A stretch of DNA of 47,332 nucleotides from contig CALWRT010000133.1 in NCBI GenBank assembly GCA_944384015.1, positions 1-47,332 of the forward strand, given 5' to 3'. Shown piece by piece: positions 15,349 through 23,075 of this stretch. A model generated the notes under the pieces. It had not been told where the DNA came from, did not search any database, and worked only from the letters and a program-made list of their open reading frames with translations. Position numbers and translations under genes: made by a program. This stretch comes from an uncultured Lachnospiraceae bacterium. GTDB lineage: Bacteria > Bacillota > Clostridia > Lachnospirales > Lachnospiraceae. Every line of letters starts with the position of its first letter. The stretch's first letter is position 1.

Positions 15349-17190
15349 TTGGACAGACGGGCAAGAGGGATGGGCAGTACATTGCTGCTTATTATGCTGC
15401 TGGTATTTGTGCTGTCTTACTGGAATTCTTCCGGTGCGGGCACGAATGCTGTCAGCTATGAGACTTACAGGCAAGAGGTGGAGCAGGGGCAGGTAAGTTC
15501 CGCCACCATTCATATGAATGAAGAAGTGCCGACGGGCAGGATTATTTTATACGGGACAGATGGTGAATCGTACCAGGTATATACGCCGGATGTAAACGAT
15601 GAGAAAGATTTCCTGGAGGAAAACAGCGTCACTGTGACCTTCACGGACGTGGACCGGGGCAATTGGTTCGTGGATAATCTGCTGCCCATGCTGATTGTGC
15701 TGGCCATCGTCCTGTTCTTTTTCATGATGATGAACAGGCAGGCATCCGGCGGTTCTAAAATGATGAATTTCGGGAAGAGCAGAGCGAAGATGACCGTAGA
15801 CGGCGTGGGAAATATTAATTTCCAGAAAGTGGCCGGTCTGGAGGAGGAGAAGGAGGAGCTGAGGGAGATTGTAGACTTCCTGAAAGCGCCTGAGAAATAT
15901 ATGGAGGTTGGGGCAAGAATTCCCAAGGGCGTCCTGTTGGTAGGACCTCCCGGAACCGGCAAGACACTGCTGGCCAAGGCGGTGGCCGGAGAGGCCGGAG
16001 TGCCTTTTTTCAGCATTTCCGGTTCAGACTTTGTGGAGATGTTCGTGGGTGTCGGAGCCTCCAGAGTGAGGGATTTGTTCGAGGATGCCAAGAAGAATGC
16101 CCCCTGTATTGTGTTTATTGACGAGATCGATGCGGTGGCGCGCCAGAGGGGCACCGGGCTCGGCGGAGGTCACGATGAGAGAGAATAGACGCTGAACCAG
16201 CTCCTTGTGGAGATGGACGGCTTCGGTGTGAATGAGGGCATTATTGTTATGGCGGCGACCAACCGTGTAGATATTTTGGATCCGGCTATCCTAAGGCCTG
16301 GGCGGTTTGACCGAAAGGTGGGCGTGGGAAGGCCGGACATCAAAGGCCGGGAGGAAATTCTGAAAGTGCACTCTAAGGGGAAACCCTTGGGGGACGATGT
16401 GGACCTGGCCCAGATTGCCCAGACGACGGCTGGCTTTACCGGAGCAGATCTGGAGAATTTGATGAATGAAGCCGCGATTAATGCGGCCAGGGCGAACCGG
16501 AAATTCATCACTCAGGAAGATATTCGCCAGTCCTTTGTAAAGGTTGGCATCGGGGCGGAGAAGAAGAGCCGCGTCGTGTCGGATAAGGAGAAGAGAATTA
16601 CAGCTTATCATGAATCCGGACACGCCATTTTGTTCCACGTCCTTCCGGATGTAGGACCGGTATATTCCGTATCGATCATACCCACAGGGATGGGGGCGGC
16701 CGGCTATACAATGCCGCTGCCGGAGAAGGATGAGATGTTCTATACGAGAGGACGGATGCTCCAGGAGATTATGGTATGCCTGGGCGGAAGAATCGCTGAA
16801 GAGCTGATACTGGATGATATTACGACGGGCGCTTCCCAAGACATCAAGCAGGCGACGAAGATGGCCAGGGCGATGGTGACAAAATATGGCATGTCCAATG
16901 AGATAGGGCTTCTGAGCTATGATGATGACGGGGAAGTATTCCTGGGAAGAGACTTCGGCCACTCAAAGGCTTATGGAGAAGCCATAGCAGGGAAGATCGA
17001 CATGGAAGTGAAGAAAATTGTAGATGAATGCTATGATGAAGCCCGGAGAATCATTGAAGATCACAGAGATGTGCTGGAGAAATGCGCCGCTTTGCTTCTT
17101 GAGAAGGAGAAGATTTCTAAGGAGGAATTTGAAGGGCTGTTTCCAGACGGCATAGAGACGGCTCAAGGGGAAGATGCCGGGAATAATTGA
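15349..17190 (+). pseudogene. ftsH: FtsH-type ATP-dependent zinc metalloprotease, interrupted by an in-frame amber codon
   Basis: Membrane AAA+ protease in the canonical hpt-ftsH position. A TTG start at 15349 (GAGGAG 8 bp upstream) leads into one transmembrane helix, an extracytoplasmic domain, a second helix ([20 protein letters not shown], in part), Walker A GPPGTGKT and Walker B IDEID. Codon 280 (16186-16188) is TAG where the paralogue at 24934 has CAG in DEREQTLNQ. The same frame continues without another defect to 17190, with the second-region homology [20 protein letters not shown] and the zinc motif HESGH near codon 421. Read through, it would be 613 residues. The downstream half has GTG (16207) and ATG (16213) codons but no ribosome binding site. 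The options are a recent nonsense mutation, a sequencing error, or suppression. TAG ends many intact genes here, so genome-wide recoding is unlikely. Confidence 0.85.
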
Positions 17191-17210
17191 ATGATTTGGT
17201 AAAAAAGACA

Positions 17211-17241
17211 GGGGATTTTTCGGTTGAGAGAAATCCCTTTT
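17211..17241 (+). terminator. Intrinsic terminator after the interrupted ftsH
   Basis: GGGATTTTTC (17212-17221) pairs with the GAGAGAAATCCC segment ending near 17236, then TTTTGT. Confidence 0.75.
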
Positions 17242-17390
17242 GTATATTCAGCACAAAAAAGAAAATGCGTTTTTGTGAAGTTTGTGCACACTTATCTGGG
17301 CGGCTATGCTATTATAATTACTGTAAAACCCCCCCAATACATTATATAGTTTTTGCTACACCCCATAAGAAAGAAGAAATACCTTCTCCG

Positions 17391-17422
17391 AAAAAGACAG
17401 CAGTTTTAACGCTGTCTTTTTT
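17391..17422. terminator. Second, bidirectional-looking terminator hairpin
   Basis: AAAAAGACAGC (17391-17401) and GCTGTCTTTTT (17411-17421) form a perfect 11-bp stem that ends in a T-run on the plus strand and an A-run (T on the minus strand) on the other side. The AT-rich stretch 17242-17390 holds no convincing gene. Confidence 0.8.
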
Positions 17423-17459
17423 GCGTTGTACGCATACGAAGACTTTTATGACAGAGGTC

Positions 17460-17488
17460 TTGCAAACAAAGAGGGAGTATCCTATAAT
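17460..17488 (+). promoter_or_regulatory. Sigma-A promoter of the GH13 gene
   Basis: TTGCAA at 17460-17465 and a perfect TATAAT at 17483-17488 with a 17-bp spacer, about 110 bp before the GH13 start codon. Confidence 0.8.
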
Positions 17489-17509
17489 AAATAGATAAAA
17501 GGAAGTATT

Positions 17510-17541
17510 ATACCTGAACAGCAATGTTTTAGGTATTTTTT
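17510..17541 (+). terminator. Leader terminator (possible attenuator) before the GH13 gene
   Basis: ATACCT (17510-17515) plus AAC pairs with GTT plus AGGTAT (17531-17536), followed by TTTTT to 17541. It begins only about 15 nt after the expected transcription start, so most transcripts could stop before the gene. Confidence 0.6.
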
Positions 17542-17598
17542 ATTCTATAGGGAAATGGAAGCGCAGAGTGGGAGAAGTTCAGACAGGGAGAGAATAGG

Positions 17599-19659
17599 AT
17601 GGAACGGAATAAGAATATCCGGGCATTTTTCAGCGATGAGACGGAGAATTACCGGACGCCTTATGAGCCGCAGCCCGGAGATATTGTGACTATCCGGTTT
17701 CGCGCCGGGAAGGGAGGCGCCGAAAGCGTCTATTACATCAACCAGAATGAGCGGCTGATGATGGAAAAATATGAGACGGATGAGTATTTTGATTTTTACC
17801 GGATTCAGATCCAAGTGGGAGAGGAGCCGGTGTACTACTATTTTGAGATTGATACGGAAGGAGAGCGGTATTTCTATAATCGGCGGGGAATCTGCGGGGA
17901 ACTGCAGAACTTTTATTCCTTTACGATTGTGCCGGGGTACTCCACTCCTGAGTGGGCGAAGGGCGCCGTCATGTATCAGATTTTTGTTGACCGGTTCTGC
18001 AATGGGAATCCGGATAATGATGTATTGGACAGGGAATATTTTTATCTGGGGAACTATGTGCAGAGGGTGAAGGACTGGGGAGCATATCCGAAGAGTATGG
18101 ACGTGGGAGCTTTCTATGGGGGCGATCTGGAAGGGGTTATCAGCAAATTGGACTATCTGAGGGACTTAGGGGTTGACGTGATATACTTTAATCCGATCTT
18201 TGTCTCGCCGTCGAATCATAAATATGATACCCAGGACTATGATTATGTAGACCCGCATTTTGCCGGGCTTCCAGATGACGGCGGGGAAGTGCTGGCTGAG
18301 GGAGACCGGGAGAACAGCCATGCCTCCCGCTATATCCGGCGGGTAACGTCCAAGGAGAATTTGGAAGAGGCCAACCAGACATTGGCGCAGCTGATTGAGG
18401 AAGCTCATAGGAGAGGAATGCGGGTACTCCTGGACGGGGTATTTAACCACTGCGGATCTTTCAATAAGTGGATGGATCGGGAGCGGATCTATGAAGGGCG
18501 AGAGGGATATGAGACCGGAGCCTACATCTCCCAGGACAGCCCCTGCCGTTATTTTTTCCATTTCTATGATGAGGGAAGATGGCCGTACAATCCAAGCTAT
18601 GAAGGCTGGTGGAACCATGAGACGCTTCCGAAGCTGAATTATGAGGCTTCTAACGGGCTGGCGGAATATATCTTACAGATAGGGAGAAAATGGGTGTCGC
18701 CGCCTTATAACGCCGATGGATGGAGGCTGGATGTGGCTGCGGACCTGGGGCACAGCGAGGAATTTAACCATTGGTTCTGGCAACAGTTCCGGAAAGCGGT
18801 CAAGGAGGCAAATCCCGACGCGATTATATTGGCTGAGCACTATGGGGATGCCTACCCGTGGCTGCGGGGAGATGAGTGGGATACTGTCATGAACTATGAC
18901 GCCTTTATGGAGCCGGTGTCCTGGTTTTTGACCGGTATGGAAAAGCACAGCGACGGTTACCGGGAGGACCTCCTGGGAGACCAATACAGCTTCGAGGGGG
19001 CTATGACCCACCATATGTGCAGTTTCCTTTATCCATCCCTGCAGATTGCGATGAATGAGCTGTCGAATCATGACCATTCCCGTTTTCTGACAAGGACGAA
19101 CCGCAAAGTGGGAAGGATGGATCAGCTGGGGTCTGAGGCTGCGGAGGAGGGTGTACGCAAAGGGGTGTTCAAAGAGGCGGTAATCATGCAGATGACCTGG
19201 CCGGGCGCCCCGACAATCTACTATGGGGATGAGGCTGGAGTGTGCGGTTTTACTGACCCGGATAATCGAAGGACGTATCCGTGGGGAAGAGAGGATCAAG
19301 ATCTCTTAGAGTTTCACAGGCAGATGATCCGTATACACAAGGAGCACCGGGTATTTACTTACGGCTCTCTGAAATTTCTCTATGGGGAGCACAATATACT
19401 CTGCTACGGCAGATTCGACGACAAGGAGAAGATGCTTGTGCTGATTAACAACCGGGAGGGAAGAGAGGTCGTGGACATACCGGTGTGGGAGATCGGCGTC
19501 AGATCCCAAGATGTGATGAAACGGCTCATGATGTCCTGGGAAGAGGGATTCAGCCTGGAAGAGATTGAGTATTATCCGTCCGAAGGGAAAGTACGTATTT
19601 CCATACCGGGCGAATGCGGGATGGTATTATACAGCAGCCCGGCCATGCCGTCTAGTTGA
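17599..19659 (+). CDS. Glycoside hydrolase family 13 (neopullulanase/alpha-amylase-like), cytoplasmic
   Basis: Alpha-glucan hydrolase of 686 residues without a signal peptide, so probably acting on imported maltodextrins or stored glycogen. An N-terminal beta-sandwich domain (about 1-120, CBM34-like) precedes the catalytic barrel. The four GH13 regions are all present: DGVFNH (from D279), GWRLDVAAD (nucleophile D378), ILAEHYG (acid/base E413) and LSNHDHSRF (third Asp, D492). The VMYQIFVDRFCNG entry motif and the N-terminal domain resemble the neopullulanase/cyclomaltodextrinase group. The product preference cannot be decided. It is monocistronic: own promoter, a leader hairpin with T-run, and a convergent terminator after the gene. 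Confidence 0.92.
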   Translation: MERNKNIRAFFSDETENYRTPYEPQPGDIVTIRFRAGKGGAESVYYINQNERLMMEKYETDEYFDFYRIQIQVGEEPVYYYFEIDTEGERYFYNRRGICGELQNFYSFTIVPGYSTPEWAKGAVMYQIFVDRFCNGNPDNDVLDREYFYLGNYVQRVKDWGAYPKSMDVGAFYGGDLEGVISKLDYLRDLGVDVIYFNPIFVSPSNHKYDTQDYDYVDPHFAGLPDDGGEVLAEGDRENSHASRYIRRVTSKENLEEANQTLAQLIEEAHRRGMRVLLDGVFNHCGSFNKWMDRERIYEGREGYETGAYISQDSPCRYFFHFYDEGRWPYNPSYEGWWNHETLPKLNYEASNGLAEYILQIGRKWVSPPYNADGWRLDVAADLGHSEEFNHWFWQQFRKAVKEANPDAIILAEHYGDAYPWLRGDEWDTVMNYDAFMEPVSWFLTGMEKHSDGYREDLLGDQYSFEGAMTHHMCSFLYPSLQIAMNELSNHDHSRFLTRTNRKVGRMDQLGSEAAEEGVRKGVFKEAVIMQMTWPGAPTIYYGDEAGVCGFTDPDNRRTYPWGREDQDLLEFHRQMIRIHKEHRVFTYGSLKFLYGEHNILCYGRFDDKEKMLVLINNREGREVVDIPVWEIGVRSQDVMKRLMMSWEEGFSLEEIEYYPSEGKVRISIPGECGMVLYSSPAMPSS

Positions 19660-19678
19660 CGGGGCCGGGCCGCTGCTG
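19632..19678. terminator. GC-rich hairpin between convergent genes
   Basis: CAGCAG-CCCGGCC (19632-19644) pairs with GGCCGGG (19663-19669) and CTGCTG (19673-19678) with a 3-nt bulge. It sits between the ends of the GH13 and nitroreductase genes and includes the GH13 stop codon. There is no long T-run on either strand, so this is likely but not certain as a terminator. Confidence 0.55.
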
Positions 19679-19681
19679 TTG

Positions 19682-20545
19682 TCAGATTTGGAAATATCCG
19701 GCAATATACGCTCCGTCCGGCAGCCGATAATCTTTGTCAGGAGGGGACAGGATCCACTGTCCGTGAAGGGTATTCTGGTGTGAGATCACCATTGCGAAAT
19801 GATGCATAACGATGCCTACATTCAGATGCGCGTCAGAGGGGGCGGTGAGTTCGTCAGGGAGGACAGCGAGACAGACGATATTTTTGTCCATGATAAACCG
19901 GTAAGGCTGACGGTTCAGGGCGGACGGAGCGCAGCAGGCAGCGATAAACGCCTGGTACAAGGAAGAGTCCGGTTCCCAGGCCGACAAATCGCAGGGCTGT
20001 CCCCACCGCTCACGGTAGACGCTGTCCTTCACATATAGCTTGGGGGCGATATGCCCAGTACGTTGCTTCATCTGGATATTGGACGGACTCTTGATGTCCA
20101 TGCGGACATTGCCTCCGATGGATGTCTTCTCATAGCCGAAGGCGATAAGGGCGGCCGGCATTTTGTCTGTGTCAAGGCGGAGCATCATCCGTAGCCCTTC
20201 TGGATCCAGAATGGTGATCCAGCAAGTGGCAAGCCCGAGCTGCGTGAGCTTCAGGACGATGTCTTCCCCGGCATATCCGGCGTTTTCCAGGCTGTGGGGA
20301 TCTTCCTGGGTGAGCAGCAGCAGGTAGTGGGGGGCGTCAATCATATAGCCGTGATATCCCGCACAGCCTGAGATCCATTTGTCTGCAGTTTCATCCAGCA
20401 GTTTCCATTCTACCTGAAGATCCGGCAGAAGCTTCTCGCAGGAGAAAGCCTCATTGAGAACAACACGGATAGTTTCATCAGAAACCTTCTTGCTCTTGAA
20501 GGATCTTGTGGATTTGCGTTTGATTGCAAGATCGTAGTAATTCAT
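19682..20545 (-). CDS. Nitroreductase-family protein
   Basis: FMN-dependent oxidoreductase-like protein of 287 residues. It starts MNYYDLAIKRKSTRSFKSKKVSDETIR (in part), the Arg-Ser-x-Arg-x-Phe entry typical of nitroreductases. It continues with an internal LTQLGLATCWI segment and a C-terminal APSALNRQPYRFIM stretch, which matches the FMN-binding motif PSxxNxQP. The longer, two-lobed arrangement resembles single-chain nitroreductase-like proteins of Clostridia whose substrate is unknown. The start at 20545 is preferred: AAAGGATG lies about 9 bp before it, whereas the ATG at 20554 abuts that site. It has its own promoter with an AT-rich palindrome and is the only minus-strand gene in this part. 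Confidence 0.85.
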   Translation of the reverse strand: MNYYDLAIKRKSTRSFKSKKVSDETIRVVLNEAFSCEKLLPDLQVEWKLLDETADKWISGCAGYHGYMIDAPHYLLLLTQEDPHSLENAGYAGEDIVLKLTQLGLATCWITILDPEGLRMMLRLDTDKMPAALIAFGYEKTSIGGNVRMDIKSPSNIQMKQRTGHIAPKLYVKDSVYRERWGQPCDLSAWEPDSSLYQAFIAACCAPSALNRQPYRFIMDKNIVCLAVLPDELTAPSDAHLNVGIVMHHFAMVISHQNTLHGQWILSPPDKDYRLPDGAYIAGYFQI

Positions 20546-20577
20546 AGACACCATCCTTTCTTCTTGTGATATTTGAC

Positions 20578-20612
20578 TATATAAAATGTTCTTTATAATT
20601 TGATTTTATATA
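20578..20612. promoter_or_regulatory. Palindrome over the nitroreductase promoter
   Basis: TATATAAAAT (20578-20587) and ATTTTATATA (20603-20612) are exact inverted repeats 15 bp apart. The distal arm covers the -10 box, so a repressor operator is plausible. Confidence 0.45.
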
Positions 20613-20631
20613 ATCTGCACAATTATGTCAA
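20603..20631 (-). promoter_or_regulatory. Promoter of the nitroreductase gene
   Basis: On the minus strand TTGACA (complement of 20626-20631) and TAAAAT (complement of 20603-20608) are 17 bp apart. No gene is seen between 20632 and 20801. Confidence 0.75.
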
Positions 20632-20801
20632 GAAATATTAACACAGGAATAAGGACGCTGCTGTTCGAATCCTCCCGGTCAATGACTTCGCCTGCTCACA
20701 GGGGATCATGACTACTGCAGTATGAATCCAGATGACTGGGAACCGCAGCAGCAAGAAACAGGAGAAAAATATAGGACACAACTCCACAAAAAATAAAAGG
20801 G

Positions 20802-20830
20802 TTGACAAGGAACGGCAAATAGGGTACAAT
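20802..20830 (+). promoter_or_regulatory. Promoter of the tRNA-Gly pair
   Basis: TTGACA at 20802-20807 and TACAAT at 20825-20830 with a 17-bp spacer, 38 bp before the first tRNA. Confidence 0.85.
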
Positions 20831-20868
20831 CATCTACGTTGCCAGAAATGGACAGAAACGACAGATAA

Positions 20869-20939
20869 GCGGGTGTAGTTCAATGGTAGAACACCAGCCT
20901 TCCAAGCTGGACACGTGGGTTCGATTCCCATCACCCGCT
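20869..20939 (+). tRNA. tRNA-Gly (anticodon TCC)
   Basis: A complete 71-nt cloverleaf: acceptor GCGGGTG with CACCCGC, D arm, anticodon stem CCAGC/GCTGG with loop CTTCCAA (anticodon TCC, reads GGA/GGG), and T arm GTGGGTTCGATTCCCAT. CCA is not encoded and must be added by the CCA enzyme. Confidence 0.97.
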
Positions 20940-20943
20940 CTAT

Positions 20944-21016
20944 GCGATAGTAGTACAGTTGGTAGTACGCCACCTTGCCAAGGTGGAGGTCGCGGGTTCG
21001 AGTCCCGTCTGTCGCT
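20944..21016 (+). tRNA. tRNA-Gly (anticodon GCC)
   Basis: A 73-nt cloverleaf: acceptor GCGATAG with CTGTCGC (one T-G wobble), anticodon stem CCACC/GGTGG with loop TTGCCAA (anticodon GCC, reads GGC/GGT), and T arm CGGGTTCGAGTCCCG. It lies 4 bp after the first tRNA-Gly and shares its transcript. CCA is not encoded. Confidence 0.96.
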
Positions 21017-21031
21017 TTTCAGATAAGGTGC

Positions 21032-21070
21032 AGGGCTGCTGTTCAAGGATTGAACAGCAGCCCTCATTTT
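21032..21070 (+). terminator. Intrinsic terminator of the tRNA operon
   Basis: AGGGCTGCTGTTCA (21032-21045) and its perfect complement (21051-21064) with a 5-nt loop, then CATTTTT. Confidence 0.92.
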
Positions 21071-21104
21071 TATCCGCGTTGTTCTATGCGGGAAGGAGGC
21101 GCTT

Positions 21105-21971
21105 ATGAGAAGAGGACTGATGCTGGCCGTCCTAGCGCTGCTGTGCCTGGCCGTCCTGGCCGGGTGCGCATTTGGAGGCTCAGAAGGAACTGCTGAGACG
21201 AAGCGGGAGGAGCTGAGGGTTACTGTATTGAAGGTGGGCAAGGCGGACGCCATCCTCTTGTGGGTAGGAGATGAGGCGGTATTGCTGGACACAGGGGAGG
21301 AGGATGACGGCGAAGAAATACTGGAATATATACAGCAGCAGGGCCTAAAGCAGCTGAAGGCTATGATTATTACCCATTTTGATAAGGATCATGTGGGAGG
21401 AGCGGATAAGGTGCTGGAGAATTGTATAGTAGAACAAGTCTATTTCCCCGATTATGAGGGAGATGGGAAGCAGTACCGGCAGTTTGCGGAGGCGTTGGAT
21501 GCCTCATCTGCTGAGAGGATTCCTGTAACGGGGCGCATAGAGATCAAGATGGGAGACGCATCTGTCGGAATCTTGGCGTCTGCCCTGGAGCCGGAGGAGA
21601 TATTGGCCGGGGGCGAAGAGGAGTATGATAATGACTTATCCCTCGCCGTACGTCTGGTTTATGGGGAAGATACCATGCTGTTCCTGGGGGATGCGAAGGA
21701 GCAGAGAATCGAAGAATTGCTGACATCTGGTGAGGACCTGTCCTGCGATATTCTGAAGATGCCCCATCACGGGAGATATCATAATGGCCTGCCAGAACTT
21801 TTGGAAGCGGCTCACCCGGATGATGCAGTCATCTGCTGTTCCGATAAGAATCCGGCGGAGGAGGAAACGCTTGCCCTTCTGAAGGAACAGGGGATCACCG
21901 CATGGAAGACGCAGGATGGAAATATTGAGATCAGCGGGAGAGGCGAAGGGTGGACGATTCGGCAAAATTAG
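21105..21971 (+). CDS. Lipoprotein with ComEC-like metallo-beta-lactamase domain
   Basis: Secreted, membrane-anchored protein of 288 residues. The signal peptide ends in the lipobox LAGC (lipidated Cys21). The rest is a metallo-beta-lactamase fold like the C-terminal domain of ComEC: LRVTVLKVGKADAILL, LLDTGEED, the metal motif THFDKDHVGGAD, DNDLSLAVRLVYGEDTMLFLGDA and the late LKMPHHGRYHNG. Such domains in ComEC degrade one DNA strand during uptake; stand-alone extracellular members occur in Firmicutes but their substrate is not established. No competence genes are seen nearby. AAGGAGG lies 6 bp before the ATG. The nucleotidyltransferase gene follows after 48 bp and may be co-transcribed. Confidence 0.85.
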   Translation: MRRGLMLAVLALLCLAVLAGCAFGGSEGTAETKREELRVTVLKVGKADAILLWVGDEAVLLDTGEEDDGEEILEYIQQQGLKQLKAMIITHFDKDHVGGADKVLENCIVEQVYFPDYEGDGKQYRQFAEALDASSAERIPVTGRIEIKMGDASVGILASALEPEEILAGGEEEYDNDLSLAVRLVYGEDTMLFLGDAKEQRIEELLTSGEDLSCDILKMPHHGRYHNGLPELLEAAHPDDAVICCSDKNPAEEETLALLKEQGITAWKTQDGNIEISGRGEGWTIRQN

Positions 21972-22019
21972 GGGAACGCTGATGCATGCGAAGCCAATGA
22001 AAGAGAGGGAACGGAGAAT

Positions 22020-22940
22020 ATGAGAAAACCAGTGCTTATCATTATGGCAGCGGGAATGGGGAGCCGCTACGGAGGCTTGAAACAGATGGATCCCATGGAC
22101 AGCCAGGGACATATCCTCATGGATTTTTCCATTTATGACGCGGTACAGGCAGGATTTGAAGAAGTGCTGTTCGTGATTAAGAAGGAAAATGAGAAGATAT
22201 TCAGAGAGTGCGTCGGGGAGCGGACGTCCAAGAAGGTGAAGGTGGGATATGTATTCCAGGAGCTGGACTGTCTGCCCGCCGGGCTTGACGTCCCTGAGGG
22301 GCGGGTGAAGCCTTGGGGTACCGGACATGCGGTACTGTGCTGCAAGGAGGCGGTGAGAGGCCCTTTTGCCGTCATCAACGCAGATGATTATTACGGGCCG
22401 GAAGCATTTCGGCTGATTTATCAGTATCTCACGGAATATCCGGGCGAGCGGGATGGGAGATACCAGTATGGGATGGTCGGCTACATGCTGGGGAATACTT
22501 TGACGGAGAACGGATACGTCTCGAGAGGGGTATGTACTGTCAGTGGGGACGGCTTCTTAGAGCAGATTCAGGAGAGGACGAGAATTGAGAAGAGAGACGG
22601 GGGAGCGGCTTATTCGGAAGATGAAGGCCGTACCTGGGAAGCCATTGGGATGGACAGCGTTGTCTCGATGAATCTGTGGGGATTTCATGAGAACTTTCTG
22701 CAGGAGCTGGAGAGAGGCTTTGCGGAGTTCCTGAAGACCGAGGCGCAGTCGAATCCGCTGAAAGTGGAATATTATCTGCCGTCAGCCGTATCAGCCCTCT
22801 TGGGAGCTGGCAAGGCAGACGTGCGGGTGCTTACCACGAAGGAACGGTGGTACGGCGTGACGTATAAGGAGGATAAGCAGACGGTTGTGGAGGCCGTGAA
22901 AGAGAAAAAAAAGAAGGGGCTGTATCCCGAACAATTCTGA
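22020..22940 (+). CDS. Sugar-phosphate nucleotidyltransferase-like protein
   Basis: GT-A-fold nucleotidyltransferase of 306 residues. The N-terminal signature is MAAGMGSRYGGLKQMDPM, which binds the NTP phosphates. PWGTGHAVLCCKEAVRGPFAVINADDYYG holds the base-binding GTGHA and the metal-binding Asp pair (read in parts). The conserved WYGVTYKEDK near the C-terminus is shared with a group of stand-alone clostridial proteins usually annotated only as nucleotidyltransferases. The sugar and nucleotide are not predictable. The lipoprotein gene lies 48 bp upstream, and a 20-bp inverted repeat separates it from convergent pyrG. Confidence 0.85.
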   Translation: MRKPVLIIMAAGMGSRYGGLKQMDPMDSQGHILMDFSIYDAVQAGFEEVLFVIKKENEKIFRECVGERTSKKVKVGYVFQELDCLPAGLDVPEGRVKPWGTGHAVLCCKEAVRGPFAVINADDYYGPEAFRLIYQYLTEYPGERDGRYQYGMVGYMLGNTLTENGYVSRGVCTVSGDGFLEQIQERTRIEKRDGGAAYSEDEGRTWEAIGMDSVVSMNLWGFHENFLQELERGFAEFLKTEAQSNPLKVEYYLPSAVSALLGAGKADVRVLTTKERWYGVTYKEDKQTVVEAVKEKKKKGLYPEQF

Positions 22941-22983
22941 GAGAACGTTTTTGGCGGCAATTGTTGGTACAGCATAAGAATAG

Positions 22984-23036
22984 AGGGGCGCCGCCGGCTA
23001 GAATGATGAAGAAGAGTTCTAGCCGGCGGCGCCCCT
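22984..23036. repeat. 20-bp perfect GC-rich inverted repeat between convergent genes
   Basis: Arms 22984-23003 and 23017-23036 are exact complements over 20 bp (AGGGGCGCCGCCGGCTAGAA form) with a 13-nt loop. It lies between the end of the nucleotidyltransferase gene and the end of pyrG. It would form a very stable hairpin on either strand and may terminate both transcripts, although no T-run follows. Confidence 0.75.
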
Positions 23037-23075
23037 GTGACTGTAAGTCCAATATCCAGTGTATGCCTTATGACG

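Noticed and set aside
16138-16190. Genome-wide reassignment of TAG to Gln
   Set aside because: TAG terminates several intact conserved genes here (rqcP, yabP, spoIIE, divIC), so only a local event is supported.
17187-17498. Open frame of about 100 codons after the interrupted ftsH
   Set aside because: It runs through two terminator hairpins and has no ribosome binding site or recognisable domain, so it is treated as non-coding.
20650-20690. Possible tRNA remnant (GTTCGAATCCTCCC resembles a T arm)
   Set aside because: No acceptor, D or anticodon arm can be paired around it.
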